A DNA stretch of 64,000 nucleotides from Symbiodinium natans (GCA_905221605.1 CAJNDS010002322.1:5001-69000), one strand, 5' to 3'. Shown: positions 23,901 through 31,766, counted from the stretch's first letter. A program made the numbers and translations. Notes: a model not told the origin generated them from the letters alone.

Positions 23901-26057
23901 TAAACCCTAAACCCTAGACCCTAGACCCTAAACCCTAAACCCTAAGCTCCAAACGCTGCCCCATGACAGGTCAGCTTTGGGGCCGAAACCCGGTGCCCCA
24001 AATGTTTGGGTTTAGCGTTTAGGGTCAGCTCCATTCCTGTTCTGTTCTTGGGATGTTGATCTCCGACACTTTTCAACACCTAAACCCTCAAAAACCCCAA
24101 AACAAGGCCGGGGATTTAGGGTTTAGGATTTGGGGTTTTAAACGGATTTAGGGTTTAGGATTTAGGATTTAGGGATTAGGGTTTAGGATTTAGGGTTTAG
24201 GGTGTAGGGTTTAGGGTTTAGGACTAGGGTTTAGGGTCCCACTCCATAAGCCAGGCAGGGGATCACCAACATGGACATGATCGGCCAGCGGCTGTACACC
24301 GGCAGGCCTAGTCTGGGAGTGGACCCGAGGGTTCCTACAAACTTAGGGTTTAGGGTTTAGGGTTTAGGGTTTAGGGTTTAGGGTTTAGGGTTTAGGGTTT
24401 AGGGTTCAGGATTTCGGGTTTAGGGCCCAATCCCTCGGGACTTGTAGGGACTTAGGGACTTAGGCTTTAGGATTGATAGGGTTTCGGGTTTCGGGTTTAG
24501 GGTTGATAGGGTTTAGGGTTTAGCGTGTTAGGGAGTCACGGGCTTTTGGGCGTGCACTCGATAGAGCCCCCCCCCTTTCCCCTTTCTGGCAGGTGGCAGG
24601 GTTTCTTTTTAGGGTTTCTGGGGTCTACTTGGAGGTGCATGGTACTTAGTATCCCAATTAATTATAACTGCACTTCTATCCCAGTTGTAACCGTATTGGG
24701 GTACTTAAGGGGCTTATATGTGGGTCATGACCCTAATCCCCAACCCTAAACCCTAAACCCTAAACCCTAAACCCTAAACCCTAAACCCTATAACTACACT
24801 TACAATGGGTTACAAAGTACCCTGAACCTCCCAGTCGGGCCCCGGACCCCGAGCTCTTTCACAAAGCTTAGAGAGAATGGAGGCCCGGGAGTTCAGTTCT
24901 TTGGTTGGGTTTCTGGGTTTTTGGGTTTAAGGTTTAGGGTTTAGGGCTTAGAGTTTAGGGTTCAGGGGACCGGGGGGGGAGGTTCGTGGGGGAAGCTGGC
25001 CTCCAGAGCATGGCCCCTGATGTCTGGGTCCTCCTCCTGCGGGGGCGAGGCACGTGATCGCCTGCTCCACCCTGGTCTTCGCCCGCACGCTCTACAAGTC
25101 GGCCAGGGAGTACGCAGACAACAAGATGCCGGAAGCCCAGTTTTTTTTTTTTTTTTTTGTGGGTTTTGGGGTTTCAGGAATGTAGGGCTGCAGGGTCTAG
25201 GGTTTAGGGTTTAGGGTTTAAGGCTATGTTTTCAGGGGTTTGCCCAGGATTTGTTATGGTTTCAGGGGTTAGGAGTGTACGGGTTGAGGAGTTTAGGGCT
25301 TAGGGTTAAAACTTCCTCAATCTCAACCCCTGAAACCCAGGGTTTAGGGTTTAGGGGTTTGGGGTTTCGGGTTTAGGGTTTAGCTGAAGTCCAAAACCCT
25401 AAATCCTAATCCCTAAACCCTAAAACCTAATCCCTAAACCCTAAACCCTACACCCTACACCCTACGCCCCCCAGCTCCGAAGGTGTTGGTCACCACAGGG
25501 CGGCATGCCTTTGAGCTCCGTACCGCAGCTGGCGGCCCTGTATGTGGAGACTGACAAGGAATCGGTTTGGGGTTTTAGGGTTCAGGGGTGGAAAAAAGGG
25601 TTTAGGGCTAAGGGTTTAGGGTTTGGGGTTTGGGGGCTTCAGGGCTTCAGGGTGTCAGGGACATAAGACTCGTAGCCCCAAACCCCAAAACCCCAAACCC
25701 TAAACCTCAAACCCCCAAAAAAACCCAAACCCTACACCTGAAACCCCTAATCCCTAAACTGCCCCAAACCCTAAACCCCAAACCCACCCTAAACCCTAAA
25801 CCCCAAAACCCCAAACCCTAAGCCCCAAAGCCTTACATAGGCCCCCCAAAACCCCAAACCCTAAGCCCCAAAGCCTTACATAGGCCCCTAAACCTTAAAC
25901 CTCAAGGGATCAACCCTCAGCCCTCAACCCTCAACCCTAAACCCTCAACCCTCAACCCTCAACCCTAAACGGCCCTAAACCCTAAACCCTTAACCCCTAG
26001 GCCCTTAGGCCAAAAGGCGCACGCCCCCCCACGACTCAGGAGCTCGGGAGGATCGAG
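11675..26057 (+). CDS. Acyl-CoA oxidase, about 19 small exons with telomere-repeat introns
   Basis: Acyl-CoA oxidases carry out the FAD-dependent first step of peroxisomal beta-oxidation, converting acyl-CoA to trans-2-enoyl-CoA and giving H2O2. Nineteen islands of 18-85 nt join in frame into about 330 residues that follow the family order: EAPEKFFAAHRVL, GPGFGIRFT, VQFNLFAGTILALGNAQ, GCFCLTEKLAGVNSG, KNWISQGLSA, GPHGFVMQLR, ELVPGVTAQ, DMGDKTIGNDLDNA, VWLPKDALL, NMDMIGQRLYTGR and MPLSSVPQLAALY. GCF-LTE, KNWISQG and GNDLDNA are hallmark FAD/substrate-binding segments of the dehydrogenase-like fold. Each exon phase fits the next with AG|G acceptors and GT, GC or GA donors. An in-frame TAA lies just before the ATG at 11675, which supports that start; AAG|G and CAG|C just upstream could accept a spliced leader. 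The C-terminal part after about 26057 is not securely found, so a peroxisomal targeting signal cannot be judged. The identification rests on motif memory, not on an alignment. Confidence 0.88.
12935..12974 (+). CDS. Acyl-CoA oxidase exon 2
   Basis: Encodes LRTLLREGPLKLT. It has a GCAG|G acceptor and a GA-type donor (ACG|GACCAG). The phase fits both neighbours, and LT-DL matches the family's usual LTDL run across the junction. Confidence 0.7.
13225..13307. repeat. Homogeneous CCCCAAA variant array
   Basis: About eleven near-perfect heptamers of the variant CCCCAAA lie inside a CCCTAAA context just upstream of acyl-CoA oxidase exon 3. A pure block of one variant points to local slippage rather than random mutation of CCCTAAA. 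Confidence 0.85.
13359..13439 (+). CDS. Acyl-CoA oxidase exon 3
   Basis: Twenty-seven codons with EAPEKFFAAHRVLSEY, a strong family motif (FF-AHR-L). TCTGCAG|G acceptor after a CCCCAAA/CCCTAAA array; GTGGGG donor before TTTAGGG. Confidence 0.88.
13912..13941 (+). CDS. Acyl-CoA oxidase exon 4, 30-nt microexon
   Basis: Encodes VGPGFGIRFT, which in the family directly precedes VQFNLF of the next exon. AAG|G acceptor, GC-type donor (ACA|GCCCCC). Confidence 0.82.
14030..14510. other. G-rich unique segment in the intron before exon 5
   Basis: G/T-rich on the + strand, with a run of about 23 G at 14350-14373. Open frames on both strands are low-complexity (Pro/Gln-rich or Gly/Phe-rich) and I take them as composition artefacts. 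The start (GGTTCAGGTCC) resembles the complement of 21827-21860, hinting at a dispersed repeat end. Confidence 0.4.
14893..14972 (-). repeat. Dispersed element family D, copy 1
   Basis: It contains TAGGGTTCTTAAAGGGGGG followed by GCTCCCTAA and GGTTCCCT. Its complement resembles 20150-20265 and the two halves at 60770-60830 and 60921-60955, so it is a short dispersed repeat, probably MITE-like. Confidence 0.5.
15117..15779 (-). mobile_element. 21-bp-monomer element, copy A (reverse orientation)
   Basis: More than 20 units of a 21-mer (seven A, then TGACCTTGCCCAGT) are flanked by unique ends. Left end: TTCAGCATCTCAAGTTCAAG through a segment with CACTAGTCAAGAAATTATT. Right end: CTAAATTATATATGAAAGAG. 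The same ends, in the same order on the other strand, flank the copy at 63145-63920, so this is one discrete dispersed element. An internal inversion at about 15571-15650 forms a hairpin. It lies inside the intron before acyl-CoA oxidase exon 5, next to TTTAGGG arrays on both sides. No protein is encoded; open frames through it are repeat artefacts. Confidence 0.8.
15886..15945 (+). CDS. Acyl-CoA oxidase exon 5
   Basis: Encodes VQFNLFAGTILALGNAQQ, plus VP if the consensus donor GTGAGC at 15946 is used; GTTCCT at 15940 is the alternative and is also in frame. The preceding 1.9-kb intron holds the 21-bp-repeat element. Confidence 0.88.
16089..16108 (+). CDS. Acyl-CoA oxidase exon 6, about 20-nt microexon
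   Basis: Encodes VAALRDM with an ACCAG|G acceptor. A GC-type donor at GACAT|GCAGGC gives the right phase for the next exon. Reading on gives MQARELGN and then a stop, so the 3' boundary is the least certain here. Confidence 0.6.
16687..16727 (+). CDS. Acyl-CoA oxidase exon 7
   Basis: Encodes GQLGCFCLTEKLA, the signature GCF-LTE segment. CCAG|G acceptor and a GC-type donor (GCCG|GCCAGG) in phase 1. Confidence 0.85.
17038..17086 (+). CDS. Acyl-CoA oxidase exon 8
   Basis: Completes LAG-VNSGLVVNTTCTWDE. GCCAG|G acceptor after a CCCTAAA array; a GA-type donor (GAGGA|GAAGCC) is needed to keep frame with the next exon. Confidence 0.85.
17215..17310. mobile_element. MITE-like element family B, copy 1
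   Basis: A 96-bp unit with imperfect terminal inverted repeats: GGGATGTTCCCCCTTGTACT at the left and a right end whose complement is GGGACGTTCCCCTTAGACTG. A related copy is at 31767-31858. It sits in the intron between acyl-CoA oxidase exons 8 and 9. Confidence 0.7.
17545..17618. repeat. CCTAAAG variant array
   Basis: About ten perfect tandem heptamers of CCTAAAG, a single-base variant of the surrounding CCCTAAA. Confidence 0.88.
17737..17806 (+). CDS. Acyl-CoA oxidase exon 9
   Basis: Encodes QMFLLECPDDGAQKN followed by WISQGLSA, the family's KNWISQG motif. CTAG|G acceptor, GT donor (GCA|GTCCGG). Confidence 0.88.
17872..17932. repeat. TTGAGGG variant array
   Basis: Eight perfect tandem heptamers of TTGAGGG follow directly on a TTTAGGG array; the same variant block recurs at 39205-39280. 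Confidence 0.88.
18406..18442 (+). CDS. Acyl-CoA oxidase exon 10
   Basis: Encodes DLAVVVANLVIK and the first base of a Gly codon; follows GLSA as expected. TTTGCAG|G acceptor, GC-type donor (AAAG|GCTGGG). Confidence 0.83.
18950..19270. other. Unique insert between acyl-CoA oxidase exons 10 and 11
   Basis: About 300 bases without telomere-like units. A 70-codon open frame crosses it, but no motif is recognisable and the region lies within an intron by the exon model. Confidence 0.3.
19771..19810 (+). CDS. Acyl-CoA oxidase exon 11
   Basis: Encodes GQRKGPHGFVMQL plus two bases, the family's GPHGF-V-LR strand. ATCAG|G acceptor, GC-type donor (CTGAG|GCTTGG). Confidence 0.86.
20150..20265 (+). 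repeat. Dispersed element family D, copy 2
   Basis: Contains AGGGAGCCTTAGGGAAGC, then GGGAACCTTGGGTTCC, then GAAACCCCCCTCCCTTAAG. It matches the complement of 14893-14972, and the two halves of the 60770-60955 copy, in which a telomere-like array sits between the halves. Confidence 0.5.
20619..20655 (+). CDS. Acyl-CoA oxidase exon 12
   Basis: Encodes RQNGELVPGVTAQ, with Arg shared across the junction. GCAGAG|G acceptor, GC-type donor (CAG|GCGGGG). Confidence 0.84.
21156..21215 (+). CDS. Acyl-CoA oxidase exon 13
   Basis: Encodes DMGDKTIGNDLDNAQIGFSK, one of the most conserved family blocks. GGCAG|G acceptor, GTGCGA donor, phase 0 on both sides. Confidence 0.9.
21420..21720. other. Unique insert with internal direct repeat
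   Basis: A segment starting ACACAAAGTCCCGTGTCATT at about 21540 recurs imperfectly at about 21661, roughly 120 bases on. No gene recognised; it lies in the intron before acyl-CoA oxidase exon 14. Confidence 0.4.
21906..21998. repeat. Octamer array CCCTTAAA
   Basis: About eleven perfect copies of the octamer CCCTTAAA, an 8-bp variant of the heptamer with one extra T, embedded between ordinary telomere-like arrays. Confidence 0.9.
22179..22251 (+). CDS. Acyl-CoA oxidase exon 14
   Basis: Encodes VWLPKDALLDKYAGLE and then GGSYAGTP. GGAG|G acceptor directly after a CCCTAAA array, GT donor, phase 1. The donor could be four bases further right. Confidence 0.87.
23252..23274 (+). CDS. Acyl-CoA oxidase exon 15, 23-nt microexon
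   Basis: Encodes GAEAVGDP across the junction. Its length of 23 is what restores frame between exons 14 and 16. CTCAG|G acceptor, GC-type donor. Family support is weaker than for its neighbours. Confidence 0.6.
23520..23870. other. Unique insert in the intron before exon 16
   Basis: Mixed-composition sequence without telomere-like units and with short open frames on both strands but no motif. Probably an old transposon fragment or random unique sequence. Confidence 0.25.
24259..24305 (+). CDS. Acyl-CoA oxidase exon 16
   Basis: Encodes GITNMDMIGQRLYTG, the conserved MIGQRLYTGR helix start. GGCAG|G acceptor (or four bases earlier, same frame), GC-type donor (GGCAG|GCCTAG). Confidence 0.87.
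24629..24830. mobile_element. MITE-like element family A, copy 1, split by a telomere-like array
   Basis: Left terminal repeat CTACTTGGAGGTGCATGGTA, right terminal segment AAAGTACCCTGAACCTCCCA (complementary to the left). Between them a CCCTAAA array of about eight units is inserted at an internal ACCCTA. Related copies at 37712-37852 and 61905-61982. Confidence 0.7.
25050..25134 (+). CDS. Acyl-CoA oxidase exon 17
   Basis: Encodes RHVIACSTLVFARTLYK and then SAREYADNKMPE; Arg spans the junction and completes YTGR. CGAG|G acceptor, GC-type donor before a run of T. Confidence 0.85.
25499..25564 (+). CDS. Acyl-CoA oxidase exon 18
   Basis: Encodes GGMPLSSVPQLAALYVET and then DKES. CACAG|G acceptor, GT donor. 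The PLSS-PQL-ALY pattern is typical of the C-terminal helical part. Confidence 0.83.
26040..26057 (+). CDS. Acyl-CoA oxidase exon 19 (tentative)
   Basis: Encodes ELGRIE with CTCAG|G acceptor and GC-type donor; phase fits exon 18. The downstream islands at 26479-26500 (IPENLRI) and 26911-26980 may be later exons but cannot be placed with confidence. Confidence 0.5.
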
Positions 26058-28948
26058 GCCTTAGGGTTTAGGGCTAGGGTTTAGGGTTTTAGGGTTTTAG
26101 GGTTTAAGGGTTTTGGGGTTTCGGGTTCGGGGTTAAAGGGTTTAGGGGTTTCGGGTTTAGGGTTTCCCAAGCGTTGCGGTTTAGGGTCAGTCTAGGAATG
26201 TTCTCGCAATCATAACGGGATCCTGAGTTTCATCTAAGTAATAGTCTTGGAGGTTCTGGGCTTGGGGTTTAGGAGTTTAGAGACTTGGCAGTTCCATAAA
26301 CCGCCTAAACCCTAAACCCTAAACCCGAAACCCTAAACCCTGAACCCTGAACCCTAAACCCTAAACCCTAAACCCTAAACCCTAAACCCTAAACCCTGAA
26401 CCCTGAACCCTGAACCCTAAACCCTAAACCCTGAACCCTAAACCCTAACCCCCTAACTGCTTGTTTTGGAGCGACCAGATTCCCGAGAACCTCCGTATTG
26501 GAAGCGGAACCCCGAAAGGGACCACAAACCAGCAAACTGGTCATATCGCTCACAGCTCAGACCTTAGCGTTTAGGGTTTGGGGTTTAGGGTGTGGGGTTT
26601 AGGGCTTAGGGTGTAGGGCTTTTCGAGTCCTTCAAGGACTTCGGGGGTCAGGGTTTCGTGCTGAGGGACCTTTTTAAGGGCTTTGGGCGTTCGGTTCTAG
26701 AGAGGCCCTGGGCAGTTTGGCAGGGGTTCGGGTACCCTAGGCCTTACACCCTAAACGTTCAGTTAGGGTTCAGGGGTTTAGGGTTTAGGGATTTAGGGTT
26801 TAGGGTTTGGGGTGTGGGGTTTAGGGTTTAGGGTTTAGGGCTTGGGTTTGGGGTCTTTGACCCTGAGCTGAAAGGCCCGAAAGCCCAGTAACCGAGCCCC
26901 ACCTTCGCAGGGGTGTGGGCTTTCAGGGCCCAAGGCGTCCGCAGCCGCACCGGCTGCAGTGTTCCTCGAAACCCACGTTTAGGGTTTAGGGCTTAGGGTT
27001 TAGGGTTTGGGGTTTAGGGTTTAGGTCTTAGGTTGAAGCCCTAGACCTCCCAAAGCCCTCGACCGTAGACCTTAAGCTCCCAAAGCCCCAAATCCCAACA
27101 TCCTGGAGCATAGAGTCCGTCCTCATTAATAAAGGTATTTCCCAATGTAGGGGTACCATTCATACACCTGTCTAGAAGGACCCCTTATAACACTTAGAAA
27201 TCCCAAACCCTATGTACCCTATAAACCCCATAACTCTTATACACCAAATAAAAACCCTAAAAACCCTATAAACCCTTAAGCCTCTAACCCTACAAACCCT
27301 AAAAACCCTACAATCCCTATAACCCTAAACCCTAAACCCTAAACCCTAAACCCTAAACCCTAAACCCTAAACCCTAAACCCTAAACCCTAAACCCTAAAC
27401 CCTAAACCCTAAACCCTAAACCCTAACTCGCCTCTTCGGAAGCTCCCATATGCCTTTGGCTGCCGCGCCCCGGGCCCATGCCGCAGCCCTGCGTCTCGGC
27501 ACAGTGTGGGCAGCCTGGCGCTCAGCGGCCCTCACAGAGTTCCTTGTTGGGGGGGGTTTTGGGGTTTGGGGGTTTGTGGTTTGGGGTTTGGGGGTTTGGG
27601 GTTTGGGTTTTTTGGGTTTTTGGGGTTTAGGGGTTTAGGGTTTGGGTTTTTTTTTTTTTTTTTTCGGGTTTAGGGGTTTGGGGTTTGGGTTTTTGGGGTT
27701 TGGGTTCTTGGGGTTTAGAGTTTGGGGTTTATAGGGTGTAGGGCCACCCTACACCGGAAGCCAAACCCCAAAGCCAAACTTCCCAGAATTTCTAGGCCCT
27801 TCCCGCGGGAGAACTGAGCAGGTAGGCCATTGTTAAAAGAACCCCTAAACTCCAAACCCTAAACCCGAAGCCCGAAACCCTAAACCCTAAACCCTAAGCC
27901 CTAAACCCTAAACCCTAAACCCTAAACCCTAAACCCCAGAAGTTTCGGTTTCCAGCTGAGCGTCTTTAGGAGCGATGGCTCACTGGGGGGGGTTCGGGGA
28001 CTTGGAGGTTCCGGGCATGGGGCATCAATACATCGGGGTTGAGGATTTAGGGTTTAGGGGGTTTAGGGTTTAGGGTTTAGGGTTTAGGGTTTAGGGCTTC
28101 GGGTTCAGGGTTTCGGGTTTAGGGTTTGGGGGGTTTCGGACAGTCTACACTCTTATCCGCAGACACCCCTGAACCCCAAGTCCGAATCCCAAGCCTGAAC
28201 CCAAAACCCAAAACCCAAAACCCTAAACCCTAAACCCCAAACCCTAAACCCTAAACCCTAATCCGCAAAGGAGTCTACAGGGGGGGGGGAACAAATCGAG
28301 CCGAGTTCCTCAGCTCCTGACCAAGAGACAGTACGACCCAAGATGCCGCCAGGTACAGCTGCGTATGCGTCCTGGACCCCCAGGCCTCGCACCCTAAACC
28401 CTAAACCCTAAACCCTAAACCCCAAACCCTAAACCCTAAACTCTACACCCTAAACTCCACAAACCCAGAACCCGAAGACTTGGGTGAGGCTCTAGAGTTC
28501 AGGGTTCAGGATTCAGACGGGTTTTTGAGGATGAGCTGGTGTGTAGGGTTTAGGGTTCAGGGTTTGAGGGTGTAGGTGCCGGGGGTTAATGGCCCCCCCC
28601 CCCACCCCAACAAGCACTGCCCTGCTTGAACCCTCAACCCCCGGGCCCCCTCACCGGTGGGGGAAATTAAGGGTTATGGTTGAGGGTTTCGGTCGGGTGT
28701 AGGGTTGAGGGTTTAGGGTGGATGCAAAATCTGGGGAGCCTTCCAACAACACCTGCGCGACAAGGATGGATTTGGATTACCTGAGGTACAGTCTAATAGG
28801 TAAGGTTTTCAACCCGAAGCGCAGAACCCTGAACCCTAGACCCAGACCTGAGTTGCAGGGTTGAGGGTTTGCTGACATGCTCGTTTGCAGCCCGTCAGCG
28901 CACGCGGTCGAGGCTTCGATCGAACGTGATAGCCTTTTCCCCCGTGTC

Positions 28949-30379
28949 ATGGCCATGTCGGTTGATGTGCACCTGCTCAGCGGCAAGAGGGTTTCTCTTG
29001 AGATTGAGGAGGATGCATCTGTGGAAGAATTGAACCAAAGGGCCCAGACAGCTCTGGCTGTTGGCAAAGGGCGGCTGTTGAGTGCTGAAGGCCACGTCCT
29101 GGATACAGCACTGACGGTTAAGCGAGCAAGGATACAGAGCGGGGATGGGCTGTGCCTGCAAATACGGCTGCCGAAAGTCACAGCTCCGAAATGGACAGGG
29201 TTATATGAGCTGGGTCGTGCTTTTGCCACGATCCTCGGTGACGGATCTGTCATGACCTGGGGCGATGCACATTCTGGTGTGGACAGCAGTTCAGTGAAAG
29301 CTCAGCTGAAGGGCGTGGTTGACATTCAAGCTTCTGCCGGTGCTTTTGCCGCAATCTTGACTGATGGGTCTGTTGTGACGTGGGGCCGGCCTGATATGGG
29401 TGGTGACAGCAGTTCCGTGCAAGCCGAGCTCAAGGGCGTGCAGTGCATCCAATCTTCTCGACATGCCTTTGCCGCGATCCTCGCAGATGGATCGGTCGTG
29501 ACCTGGGGCCGTGCTGATCTTGGCGGCGACAGCAGTTCCGTTCAAGCTCGGCTGAAGGGCGTGCGCCACATTCAAGTGTCTGCAGCTGCTTTTGCTGCAA
29601 TCCTTGGTGATAGAACCGTCGTCTCCTGGGGCCATGTGTTTGCTGGTGGCAGAAGCAGTTCCGTACAAGCTCAGCTGAAGGGCGTTGAGTACATCCAAGC
29701 TTCTGAAGCTGCTTTTGCAGCAATCCTTGCTGACGGGTCTGTCGTTACCTGGGGCGTTGATGATTCTGGTGGCGACAGCAGTTCCGTTCAGGCCCGGCTG
29801 AAGGGCGTGCAGCGTATCCAAGCTTCGGATGCTGCGTTTGCCGCAGTCCTCGGTGACGGATCTGTCGTGACCTGGGGCAATGCTGAATTTGGTGGCGACA
29901 GCAACTCAGTGAAAGCTCAGCTGAAGGGCGTGCGGGACATTCAAGCTTCTGCCGGTGCCTTTGCCGCCATCCTGAGTGATGGGTCTGTGGTGACCTGGGG
30001 CCGTCCTGATATGGGTGGGAACAGCAGTTCCGTTCAAGCCGAGCTGAAGGGTGTGCAGCGCATCCAAGCTTCCAAAGCAGCTTTTGCCGCAGTGCTTGGC
30101 GATGGTTCGGTCGTGACCTGGGGCCATGCTAAATCTGGCGGCGACAGCAGTTCAGTGCAAGCTCAGTTGAAGCAGGTGCAGCACATCCAAGCTTCTCAGC
30201 ATGCTTTTGCCGCGATCCTGCGTGACGGATCTGTGGTGACCTGGGGCCGCGCTGATTTTGCCGGCGACAGCAGTTCCGTGCAGGCCCGGCTGAAGGAGGT
30301 GCAGCACATCCAAGCTTCTCAACATTATTTTGCAGCAGTCCTCAACGACGGATCTGTCATTCAGTGGGGGCCTGGGTAA
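28949..30379 (+). CDS. Ubiquitin-like / RCC1-like tandem repeat protein
   Basis: An intact single-exon gene of about 476 codons. I place the start at ATG 28949 (MAMSVDVHLL); an ATG 24 codons earlier is in frame, but a GTTTGCAG acceptor lies between, so the upstream part is probably removed by splicing or spliced-leader addition. Residues 3-74 resemble a ubiquitin-like domain (VDVHLLSGKRVSLEIEED). Nine full and one partial repeats of 41 residues follow, core FAAIL-DGSVVTWG then GGDSSSVQA-LKGV-IQAS. They are RCC1-like but shorter than the classical 50-60 residue blades, as in the many dinoflagellate proteins annotated as HERC-like. No HECT domain is present, so ligase activity is not supported. 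A repeat scaffold for protein binding is the likely role. Base composition is that of a normal gene, without telomere-like introns. Confidence 0.85.
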   Translation: MAMSVDVHLLSGKRVSLEIEEDASVEELNQRAQTALAVGKGRLLSAEGHVLDTALTVKRARIQSGDGLCLQIRLPKVTAPKWTGLYELGRAFATILGDGSVMTWGDAHSGVDSSSVKAQLKGVVDIQASAGAFAAILTDGSVVTWGRPDMGGDSSSVQAELKGVQCIQSSRHAFAAILADGSVVTWGRADLGGDSSSVQARLKGVRHIQVSAAAFAAILGDRTVVSWGHVFAGGRSSSVQAQLKGVEYIQASEAAFAAILADGSVVTWGVDDSGGDSSSVQARLKGVQRIQASDAAFAAVLGDGSVVTWGNAEFGGDSNSVKAQLKGVRDIQASAGAFAAILSDGSVVTWGRPDMGGNSSSVQAELKGVQRIQASKAAFAAVLGDGSVVTWGHAKSGGDSSSVQAQLKQVQHIQASQHAFAAILRDGSVVTWGRADFAGDSSSVQARLKEVQHIQASQHYFAAVLNDGSVIQWGPG

Positions 30380-30483
30380 ATCCCAAAATGGAGGATAGGT
30401 GAATATTGAATACATATTTGCTTGTATGTACAATGTACACATGCATATTCATACAGCAGGATTACTATTTGCATTTTTTGCAT

Positions 30484-30960
30484 TATTTTTTGTGAGTGTG
30501 CGTATGTATACATTTATACACGCGTATGCGTGTATGTATGTATGTATGTATGTATGTATGTATGTATGTATGTAGGTAGGTAGGTAGGTATGTATGTATG
30601 TCTGTATGTATGTATGTGTGTGTGTATGTATGTATGTATGTACGTAGGTACGTACGTACGTACATATGTATGTGTGTGCATGTATGTATGTATGTATGTA
30701 CGTAAGTATGTAAGTATGTAAGTATGTAAGTATGTAAGTATGTAAGTATGTAAGTATGTATGTAATTATGTATGTATGTATGTATGTATGTATGTATGTA
30801 TGTATGTATGTATGTATGTATGTATGTATGTATGTATGTATGTATGTATGTACACATGTTAGTTCTACTTCTGTTTATATGTTTGAATATATACACAAAT
30901 ATGTATACGTAGTGCATATATATATATATATACATATATGTATATATGTGTGTGTATTTG
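30484..30960. repeat. Tetranucleotide microsatellite (TATG)n with variants
   Basis: Long TATG runs, with TAGG, TACG and TAAG interruptions, over about 370 bases, followed by a TA-rich tail to about 30960. It starts about 100 bases after the stop codon of the RCC1-like gene. Open frames through it are artefacts (Met/Tyr/Val/Cys repeats). Confidence 0.92.
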
Positions 30961-31297
30961 GTGTTTTTAGTTCACTTGTGTTTATTCTGATATAATAGAT
31001 CTTATGGGTATATGCAGATGTAGATGTATAAGTACATGTTTACGTATACTATAGACATTTAGTATTGTTGTTGTTTTTTTTGGGGGGGGGGGGGCTAGGT
31101 AGCTTTCAGGCTTGAGGATCGAGTTTAGGCTTTAGGGTTTGAGGGCTTAGGCTTGTGGCCTGAGCTTAAGGTTCAAACCCACCACTCCTACACCACTAAA
31201 CCCTTCAGCCCTTCAAAGCTCTAAATCCCTAACGTCTAAACCCCCAAGCCCATGAACTCCTAAGCCCCCGTGAACCCTAAACCCTAAACCCTAAACC

Positions 31298-31329
<32 letters not shown>

Positions 31330-31395
31330 ACTCTCAACCCTCAACCCTCAACCCTACACCCTAAACCCTAAACCCTAAACCCCAAACCCTGCCAG

Positions 31396-31481
31396 GATCA
31401 GTGTTGTGGGGAGCCTGAGGGCATGGAGGCGGCGTCCGCGCCGGTTTTGGAGCCTTGGCGACGTCGGGCTTCAGTGTTCAG
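31396..31481 (+). CDS. Exon-like island
   Basis: GCCAG|G acceptor and an open frame starting DQCCGEPEGMEAASAP; the right side runs into TTTAGGG units. Not recognised. Confidence 0.3.
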
Positions 31482-31766
31482 GGTTTAGGGTTTAGGGTTT
31501 AGGGATGTTTAGGGTTTAAGGGTTTAGGTTTTTAGGGGTGTATTCGGGTTTAGGGGGCTTTTTGGGGCTGATGAGGGGTTCAGGGGCTTCCTTCGGGGTT
31601 TATCGGGGTTTACGGGGCTCTATTTTGGGAATGAGGGCTTATTAGGGTTTTGGGGGTTGTTAGGGTCTATTTTGGGGGTTGATGAGGGTTAGACCTTCCC
31701 TGCTAAGTCAAAGCCCGAAACCCTAAACCCCCAACCCCGAAACCCCACGGGTGTTTCGCCTGCTTT

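Larger units (their letters stand above)
11746..28860. repeat. Telomere-like arrays forming the introns of the acyl-CoA oxidase gene and its downstream region
   Basis: Within and beyond the gene, arrays of TTTAGGG and CCCTAAA fill most of the non-exonic sequence. By eye about 14 of 19 exons are preceded by a CCCTAAA array and about 15 of 19 are followed by a TTTAGGG array, so most introns are imperfect inverted repeats. Longest pure arrays: 16535-16618, 17821-17870, 23101-23233, 24344-24410 and 27315-27425. From 26.06 to 28.86 kb the same pattern continues around islands at 26460-26570, 26911-26980, 27430-27550, 27950-28050 and 28290-28390, in which no gene is recognised. Confidence 0.88.

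Noticed and set aside
30483-30995. Tyr/His/Thr-rich and Met/Cys/Val-rich open frames
   Set aside because: Read through the TATG microsatellite on either strand.
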